This document shows, in pieces, positions 57,379 through 64,000 of a stretch of DNA of 64,000 nt. The number at the start of each line of letters is the position of its first letter. Position 1 is the stretch's first letter. The notes beneath the pieces were generated by a model. It did no database searches. It saw nothing but the letters and a program-made list of their open reading frames with translations, and was not told the origin of the DNA. The stretch comes from Otatea glauca. Taxonomy: Eukaryota; Streptophyta; Magnoliopsida; Poales; Poaceae. Made by a program: the position numbers and the translations under genes. Location of the stretch: NCBI GenBank assembly GCA_036346275.1, contig CM070717.1, positions 6,631,178 to 6,695,177 of the forward strand. The letters run 5' to 3'.

Positions 57379-59033
57379 TGCCTTCTGTGAATGAGCTCAC
57401 GGCATGATAATAGTTAAATTTTACACTAGAGGCTCCAGATTCAGAAAGGTGTTTATGTGCTCTTGATTGTTAAACTGATTTTCGAATGTGATACTTATTA
57501 CCTTGTTCTTGCATAAGATTAGCTTGGTTTGTTAATTTAGAGGGCTTGTGTCCTTGATATTAATTGCTATTAGATTATAGAACCTACCATTACATACTAG
57601 TGTGTCATTTTCCTTTATACAGATTGTTGCCACTGCTTCTATTGAATGCTTAAAAGATCAAAGATACTAAAGCTTAACATTGTGTACCTCTTGGCTGCCA
57701 GGGAGGTGAAGTGATAGGCAGGGAAAGAAGAAGAGACAAGTGGCTGCCCTTCTCTTGGTTGGCTGCCCTTGCTTCCAGCGGTGAGGTCAGTAAATGAGCT
57801 AGTAGGGTAGTGTGAATGGCAGCAAGTTTGTTCTTTTTATACTGAAATCAATCGATTTTGATGGCTGTGGAACCAGGTTTTGGGCAAAACCATGGGTTGG
57901 AGAGTCGAGGTGGCAGGCATGCAGCCTCCCTTTCTTCCACCTGGCCGGCAGAATGGGTAAAAGGGACAAGGCCACCAGCTAAGAGGGATGGGCAGGTTTG
58001 GAGGTTGGTTTGGGTCTGTTCCAGGAGTAGTTAGATGCTAGATGTAAGCAGTGAAGCTGTTTGTAAAAGATTTGTATGGAACTGCTATAGATTCCATTTA
58101 GGTTTGAGTGTACATGTGAAGTTTTGAATTTATGGCTTAAAGTCTGAGTGTTGATGTAAATTAAGGATGCTGGGACTTGTAAATTTATCTTTTCCCTTAT
58201 GAAATCGATTTGATTTGGTATACTTGAGTAGTGATGTTAGTTGGACTTTTAATTGTGTGGATGTACTGAATGTTATGGTTATACCTATATATTCATGTGT
58301 GTACATATGTATGTATAATTATACACTTATGCAATGCTGTTAAAGATGTGACTTGTAAGTATTGTGTTTGGATGTTTATGAGAATGTGTGAGTTTTGCAT
58401 TACTGACAATTAGAACTAGTTTTGTGTTGACATGGTGTATATAAGTGTATATGCAGAATGCTTGAATTTGTGTAAATGTATTCTTATGTATGCGCTTGTT
58501 ATTTCACAGAGAAGGTGAATTGTATAATACGATCATGAGCTGACTTGCGGGTTGCTAATGTAGGCATTAGGAGGGACAAGCATGGCTTAGGGGTTTAATT
58601 TTTTTGGCAGGTTTTATAGTATATGAATGTGATTTGTTGAGAAGAGCTGCTATGAAGTATGGTTTAGGTTTTACAGGACTGCGATGTAGTTACATATATT
58701 TATATATAAGAACTAAACTTTAATTCAAGTATTATTTGTAGTCTTTTCGTTAATATGGATGTGTTTGCAAATGATTTTTTGACCGATTTTGAAATTTAAA
58801 ATTAAGGTTTCACTTCTTTTAATCATTAAAAGATTTTCTTTAAATGGCAAGGTCCAGAAAAGAAAAGAAAAAAAACAGTGAACAATTCAACTCAAGATCA
58901 AATTCGAATTTAAATTTTTAAATTTTACTTTCTTTTTATTTTGAGGATGTTACAACTGCTCGATTTATCACGCCGTAAAATCATAATTGCACCTGTTGCT
59001 TTAGGAACACTTCCCGTCTATTTACTATTTTCA

Positions 59034-60380
59034 CCCCTCTATAAATATGGTGTTTAACCTCATGTCATTTTCACACTCTCAAGCTCTCAAATCCCTCATT
59101 ATCGGCTTGCTCCTTCATTTTTCTTGTTTTCAATACCTCCCCTACCAGTGTTTCATCTCATCGGCTCAAGAACAATGGACTCAAAGCAGATATTTATCCC
59201 TATGCCTAATAGTGAAAACTAATTTTACCTAAGTTCATTAGACAAACTAGATCCATCGGCTATCATAGATCGGGATATACCTGGGCTCCTTCTTCATGCT
59301 CCCGAGTACAATATAAATGGATGGAGTAAGAGCTTTAGAGCTTGGCTGACGACTTTATAGGGCTGGCGTGACTGGTATAATCTGGCAGCAATGCAGAAAA
59401 TACCCTTGTGGGAGTAAATTGGTATATCGGAATGTCTCCCTTTTTCTTTAGCCGATCTAGAAGCCAACGAGCCCTTAGTGGCCATGGCATACTATTTTTG
59501 GTCGACACCTTGAACGCTTTCATGTTCAGGTCAGGTCCCATTGGCCCAACCCTCCTTGATGTGGCTCAGCTATGTTGTCTAAGATCGGACATAAATCAAC
59601 TATCGGCCTTCAGTGCCAAGCCACAATATAAGCTAGTCTCAACCAAAGGAGCAGGTTGGAGCAAGTATATGGACAATAACAAAGGAACCGGTCCTATATC
59701 AGACAAAGAGCATGTTGCTTTCTTACATATGTGGCTTACCTGATACATCTTTTGCGGAGCTTCTCTTAGACCAACGCAAGTCTACCATAGCCGAGCAACT
59801 CATAGAAGATCATCGGCTTGCCTTAGGAAAATTGTTCTTGGGAGCAATTTATCAAATGATGCATATCATCATGAGTCGGCTTTTCATCGGACTAGGCCAG
59901 TATTCAATAGGCAACGTTGGTAGTCCATTATGGTTCATATAAGTTTGACTCTATTCTGCTTTCAACCAAAAATTCTAGATCGACTCATCGGTGACAACCT
60001 TGTTTCCCTATGAGGAATACTTGGAGCATAAAAATAAATCTTTCAGGGACAGCTGATCATTCGAGGAGCAATTCATCCTCTGCTCATCAGACACAAAAAT
60101 GACTCTAGCAGGGGCAGCCAAGTACTTATCCTTTTTCTTTGAATTGGACAGCCAAAATTACCCATAGAAGGAGTTTTTTAGATACAAAGATGCCGATGGA
60201 TACTCTTATCCCTCCTTTTTGCATTTGACAACCGACAGCTCAGATATGCCCAAGTAAACACTAGACTTGTATAAAATTTTCTTATTTCCCTGCGTACTCT
60301 CTGTCGGCTTGCATGCCAAGGGTCAGATATTTCAACCATCATATGAGTTCTACCATCTGACAGTCTATTCTAGGCATACA
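59034..60380 (+). pseudogene. Plant-mobile-domain ORF remnant, antisense within the gypsy element
   Basis: Starting at an ATG at 59174, the plus strand encodes, in pieces, a plant-mobile-domain (aminotransferase-like) protein: IDRDIPGLLLHAPEYN, WYNLAAMQKIPLWE, FSLADLEANEPLVAMAYYFW, FRSGPIGPTLLDVAQL, LVSTKGAGWSKYMDNNKGTG, DKEHVAFLHMW, and LGKLFLGAIYQMMHIIMSRL. A TATA-like CTATAAATATGG lies at 59039-59050. Stops and shifts break the frame at least at 59206, 59358, 59416 and around 59520 and 59745. The orientation is opposite to the retrotransposon. Antisense extra ORFs with this domain are known from Tat-lineage gypsy elements near their 3' end, which fits the position right of the polypurine tract. 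Confidence 0.78.
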
Positions 60381-60384
60381 ACTT

Positions 60385-60505
60385 GTAGGCTGGCAACCGT
60401 GTAGGCAGTGTGTCATGATATTCTCTTTTTTCTTCTGGCGAGGAAGAGTCTCATGGTATTCAAATTGTTAAGAATTGACTTCAGAACTCTTGCAGATTGG
60501 TGAGA
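60385..60505. repeat. Dispersed repeat, copy 2 (related to 23690-23855)
   Basis: Carries ACAACTTGTAGGCTGGCAAC and TCTGGCGAGGAAGAGTCTCATGGTATTC up to TTCAGAACTCT, in the same order as copy 1. Confidence 0.7.
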
Positions 60506-60639
60506 GACCATGTGGTGGTCTATCCATATTTGTGATGAGTAATTTACTGTGTTTGAGCCTGTGGTGCTCACGTTTGAGTTTGATATTAGCTTGCTTCGGT
60601 TTTGAGCAATTTTTTTAGTGGTCATAGACCACTTGATTG

Positions 60640-61125
60640 GTCTTGGTTGTGCCAAGAGTGATCGTGGTTTTTATGACCTCTAGGGTGATCGTTCCCTAGA
60701 GTGGTCGTGGCTTTTGCGACCTTTAGGGTGGTCGTTCCCTAGAGTGGTCCTTCTTAGTGGACGTGGCATTTATAACCTCTAGGGTGGTTGTTTCCTAGAG
60801 AGTTTGTTCCCTAGAGTGGTCGTAACCCCTTAGAGAGTGGTCGTGACCACTTAGGACCTCTTAGGGAGTGGTTGTAACCTTCAAGACCACTAGGGTGGTC
60901 GTTCCTTAGAGTGGTCGTGCTCCTAGAGTGGTTGTGGCCACTAGGGTGGTTGTTTCTAGAGTGGTCGTGATCTTCAGGACCACTAGGATGGTTGTTCTTA
61001 GAGTGGTCGTAACCTCTTGGAGAGTGACCATGACCTTCAGGACCACTAGGGTGGTCATTCCTAGAGTGGTAGAAACCTTTTGGGGAGTGGTTGTGACCTC
61101 TAAGGAAGTGGTCTCGAGTGGTCGT
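60640..61125. repeat. GTGGTC minisatellite, left block
   Basis: A degenerate array of units around 31 bp, each with GTGGTC and/or its complement GACCAC and an ACCTCTNAGGG-like spacer. It is interrupted at 61125 by a solo LTR and continues at 62431. Long frames on either strand through it are repeat artefacts. Confidence 0.88.
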
Positions 61126-62430
61126 TGAAGAGGAACGCGTATGCTACACTAGCACAAAAAAACCTACCGCATAACCAGAAAGCTACTCGCAAGAAGGGGA
61201 TCATAGATTAGATTACCACTAGACACGCAGTTGCGAAATCCTTCATGCGTTAATGTAGTGGATCGTCCTCCCACGCCACGGTCGCAGCAGCGTCACCGCA
61301 GTAGTCCACACGTCCAGGGATGGAACGCCGTGCGTCGGTGTGCAAGCACCTGGTCACTCGGTAGGGGCAGCGAGAGGAGGTTAGGGTTTCGGGTGAATCA
61401 CTTCTAAACCGTGGGAAAGCACACCTTGCGCCCACCCTCCTCCCCTCCTTATATAGCCACGAGATGAAACCCTAAACCAGGGCCCATCAGCGTGCTAAGC
61501 CCACGAGGTCCATTAATTATGGATCCAATCCAAATTAATGCGCCCCACCATTAAGTGTGTGACCTGCAGTTCACATACGTTTGGACATGGATTCGGAAAA
61601 CTCCTTTTCAATCCAATAGTTGGTAGCGGCTCCTTACAAAGTATGCCAACTCCCAAACATACTACGATCAAATCGGACAGAACCTATCAAAAGTACTCAT
61701 GTAATAATCCTTTTGTCAAGTATATGAAGATTGAACTCAAGGCGAGAAGCATGTCATCCTTTGATGATTCAATCCATTTCTCGTATCCGTGATATATTAA
61801 TAAGTTGTGATTGACTCCTCAATCACGGCATGGCCATGCACTTCCTTAATCATATCACACGAGTGGCCTTATCATATATCTCCGCTTCATTTGAGTGGCA
61901 AATTCCATCTTGATCGCTCACTTCCTCTCGCACGTTTTATAGTAAACATGAAAGCTACCTTTATAACTATCCGGTTAGGAAGTAGTGTTTGATAGCCCCA
62001 AAGAAAACTATTACACATGTAGGGAATATGACAATCTCAGATCTAAGGATCATACATCTACTATGTATGAGATACACTAATGACACATAAGAATGAAACA
62101 TTCTCGCAGTGTCCATTGCGGGTCTATCTAACTCATGTTCTTCAACATACGTCCATAATGTATAGATGATATCTCCATATCCCATGATCTATGAAGCATG
62201 ATCATCGATCACTACATGTGCTGATCTATTCATCGTTGTCCTATACGATGATATCCGATCAGAGATATTTATCGAATTACATCAATAAGTAAAGAGCTTC
62301 ATAAGCAAGTCACATACTTGTTAATCAATACAATGATATACATTCATTGGACCAATAATCATATTATTATTCATAAACATAGTCATGTTACAATCATCTA
62401 AATGATTGCCTCAAGGGCATAACACTAACA
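61126..62430 (-). mobile_element. Solo LTR of a copia-like element, 1305 bp
   Basis: Plus-strand ends are TGAAGAGGAACG and ...ACACTAACA. On the minus strand it begins TGTTAGTGTTATGCCCTTGAGGCAATCA-like, strongly reminiscent of BARE/Angela-type copia LTRs. Flanking 5-mers are GTCGT (61121-61125) and GTTGT (62431-62435), four of five equal within a repeat. A minus-strand GGCTATATAAGGAGG TATA region lies near 61447-61457. No internal region is present, so it is a solo LTR. Confidence 0.8.
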
Positions 62431-63050
62431 GTTGTGACCTCTATGAAAGTGGTCGTAACCCCTATGTGAGTGGTCCTTACCTCCATAGAGTGGTCTTAAG
62501 TGGTCGTGACCTCTGATGGAGTGGTCTAGACCACTGTGGGTGTGGGAGTGGTCTTGACCTCTAAGGGCCCCTTGGGAAGTGGTCCTAACCACTAAGGGAG
62601 TAGTCGTGACCTCTTGGGAAGTGGTCATAACCTCTAAGGACTACTTGGGAAGTGGTCACGACCTCTGATGGAGTGGTCTAGATCACTGTGAAAGTGGTCT
62701 TGACCTCTAAGGACATCTTGGAAAGTGGTTTTGACTACTAAGGGAGTAGTTGTGACCTCTTAGAGAGTGATCCTGACCTCTAAGAACTATTTGGGAAGTG
62801 GTCGTAACATCTGATAGAGTGGTCTAGACTGCTGTGAAAGTGGTCTTGACCTCTAAGAACCTCTTGGAAAGTGGTCCTGACCTCTGAGGGAGTGGTCGTA
62901 ACCTCTTAGAGAGCGGTCATGACCTCTAAGGACCACTTGGGAAGTGGTCGTGACCTCTAATAGAGTAGTCTAGAACACTATAGAAGTGGTATTGACCTCT
63001 AAAGGCTTCTTGGGTAGTGGTCCTAACCACTAAGGGAGTGGTCATGATAT
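62431..63050. repeat. GTGGTC minisatellite, right block with higher-order units
   Basis: Same motif as the left block. The marker CCTCTGATGGAGTGGTCTAGA and its variants recurs at about 62511, 62662, 62808 and 62953. This gives a higher-order period of about 145-151 bp built from roughly five ~29-30 bp subunits. Confidence 0.85.
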
Positions 63051-63054
63051 CAAT

Positions 63055-64000
63055 AATGGCTACCATGTGCATACAGTACTAGTCCCATGATCAGTGGCTA
63101 GTATGCACATTCATAAATTGATATAACAACCACACACATATTTTATTTCAATAGTGAAAATAGTTCTTACATAATAATCTTACAAACCGAAATAAACTCT
63201 TACAGTGGAGACATATGTATCTTATAGTATGCCTTTAACCCATGATCCCCACAGGCAACTGACAAGGTGAACCCTAGAAAAACTCATCATTAACATCCCT
63301 GAATCCTGCGTCAAAGTACGTATCATTGGGCTAATCTGTTTCATCACCTAAAAATATCAATGAGAGCAAGTTGAGTATTTACGTACTCGCAAGACTTTTT
63401 CAAGTACTATAATACATGCAGGCCAATTCAATTATGGAAAGGCTTCTACGGTTAATTTGCATAAAAGCCAAATTGAAATTGTAAATATTGAATAGTAGAA
63501 TGCAAATGCAATTTAATACAAAAAATAACAGTACATAAATATGAATAAGAAAATTTACGAACCTGGGTGATATGACTATATCCACGAACCATTTCCTACC
63601 AACGCACGGTAGAAATCAGAGTTTTATGAAATAAAAATATCTAACTCTGTGATGACTTTACCAAGTGCCCATAACCGCAAGCGTGACTTTTCGAAAAGAT
63701 TAACCCTTTGCAGAGGTGTACAGCTTTGCCCACAAGAAATGAGCATCCCCTTTTGCCTAGCCATTAACACACTTCCTTTGGTGTGTCGGCAAGGAGATCA
63801 TAACATAACCGTTCATTACCTAGCCCTAGCTTTGCACCAGCCTGGTGACGATAAACCCATACTATGACGGCAGAAGACAAATGGTTTCACATCCCATTGT
63901 CTTGCTTACCCCATAGCATGGCGTACACCGTTTATTCCATTATCACCTTGGTGTGGACGTCCCTTTAGGCAATCATTCACTCAAAGCCCGTACATCTCCA
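63055..64000 (-). mobile_element. Long LTR of the 53195-58954 family, running out of the window
   Basis: ATGTGCATACAGTACTAGTCCC and ATGATCAGTGGCTAGT near 63066-63105 match 53239-53280. Further matches are the CGGTTAATTTGCATAAA region near 63450 and the GGTGTACAGCTTTGCCCACA and CTTCCTTTGGTGTGTCGGCA blocks near 63714-63790. The first ~45 bp of the family end (TGTAGCGACCC) are missing or changed at 63055, so the left end is truncated. A variant palindrome CTTTGCAGAG is at 63706-63715. Confidence 0.75.

Larger units (their letters stand above)
53195..58954 (-). mobile_element. Very long LTR-like element, 5760 bp, TSD ACTGC, with an opposite-strand gene-like centre
   Basis: Starts TGTAGCGACCCTCC and ends ...TTTGAGGATGTTACA; the 5-mers 53190-53194 and 58955-58959 are both ACTGC. 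The ends match the 44313-49684 element, and the left 1.8 kb is related to it. From 55060 onward it is different: a plus-strand region at 55290-55930 looks like a plant promoter and 5' exon, followed by T-rich, intron-like sequence to about 57660. A short G-rich stretch at 57700-57980 and more AT-rich sequence follow to the end. No gag, pol or second LTR is seen. A variant CTCTGCCGAG of the shared palindrome is at 53913-53922. Confidence 0.82.

Noticed and set aside
60928..61128. Val/Thr-rich frames in the GTGGTC array (also 62425-62628 minus)
   Set aside because: Artefacts of the minisatellite.
1..64000. A new multi-gene system
   Set aside because: Apart from one MATH-BTB gene and its fragment, all recognisable coding sequence belongs to transposable elements, mostly broken; I see no cluster of co-oriented unknown genes.

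Overview
This is repeat-packed nuclear DNA from a plant, almost certainly a grass. The evidence is a MATH-BTB gene of the type expanded in Poaceae, SIRE-like and other copia retrotransposons, a gypsy remnant with an antisense plant-mobile-domain ORF, very long TGTAACATC-type LTRs, and several hAT transposons with 8-bp target duplications. The species cannot be fixed from sequence alone. I see no bacterial operon, rRNA, tRNA or CRISPR array. The only host gene is a MATH-BTB gene on the minus strand (19658-20718), plus the tail of a second copy at 5966-6196.

Left part (1-21 kb): a minus-oriented LTR that starts before the window runs to 5965. It carries two hAT insertions (1163-4359 and 4393-4917), each with a perfect 8-bp duplication. 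It appears to cut a MATH-BTB copy whose last 76 codons survive at 5966-6196. That tail and about 1.7 kb of 3' flank form the left arm of an inverted (tail-to-tail) duplication; the right arm is 18155-19888, next to the nearly complete gene. A full-length but decayed copia element (7847-15614, TSD AGATC) sits in the spacer, with a third hAT element (7927-8843) inside its 3' LTR.

Middle part (21-53 kb): two hAT MITEs and a SIRE-like LTR are followed by a gypsy 3' LTR (23900-24725). At the LTR/polypurine boundary of that gypsy element a SIRE/Maximus-type copia element has inserted (24727-53086, TSD AACAT). It now spans 28 kb for three reasons: a 3.2-kb LTR-like element inserted in its RT/RNase H junction (TSD GATGC); a 7.7-kb block including that insertion was then duplicated in tandem (28813-36512 and 36513-44229); and a 5.4-kb LTR-like element (44313-49684, TSD CATCA) inserted between integrase and RT. 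Its 5' end has lost half the LTR, the primer site and the front of gag.

Right part (53-64 kb): the gypsy remnant resumes. It is interrupted by a 5.8-kb LTR-like element (53195-58954, TSD ACTGC) and then carries a decayed plant-mobile-domain ORF on the strand opposite to the element. A degenerate GTGGTC minisatellite follows, split by a solo copia-type LTR (61126-62430). The window ends inside another long LTR.

The elements give a readable order of insertions but no cooperating gene system. The most useful observations are: a tandem duplication whose copies differ preferentially at CTG/CAG sites, which suggests base-calling error; a shared 3'-flank motif in a copia element and a hAT transposon; swarms of GGACCAAA palindromes in the SIRE LTRs; and long LTRs that share ends and a small palindromic island while their central parts are unrelated.
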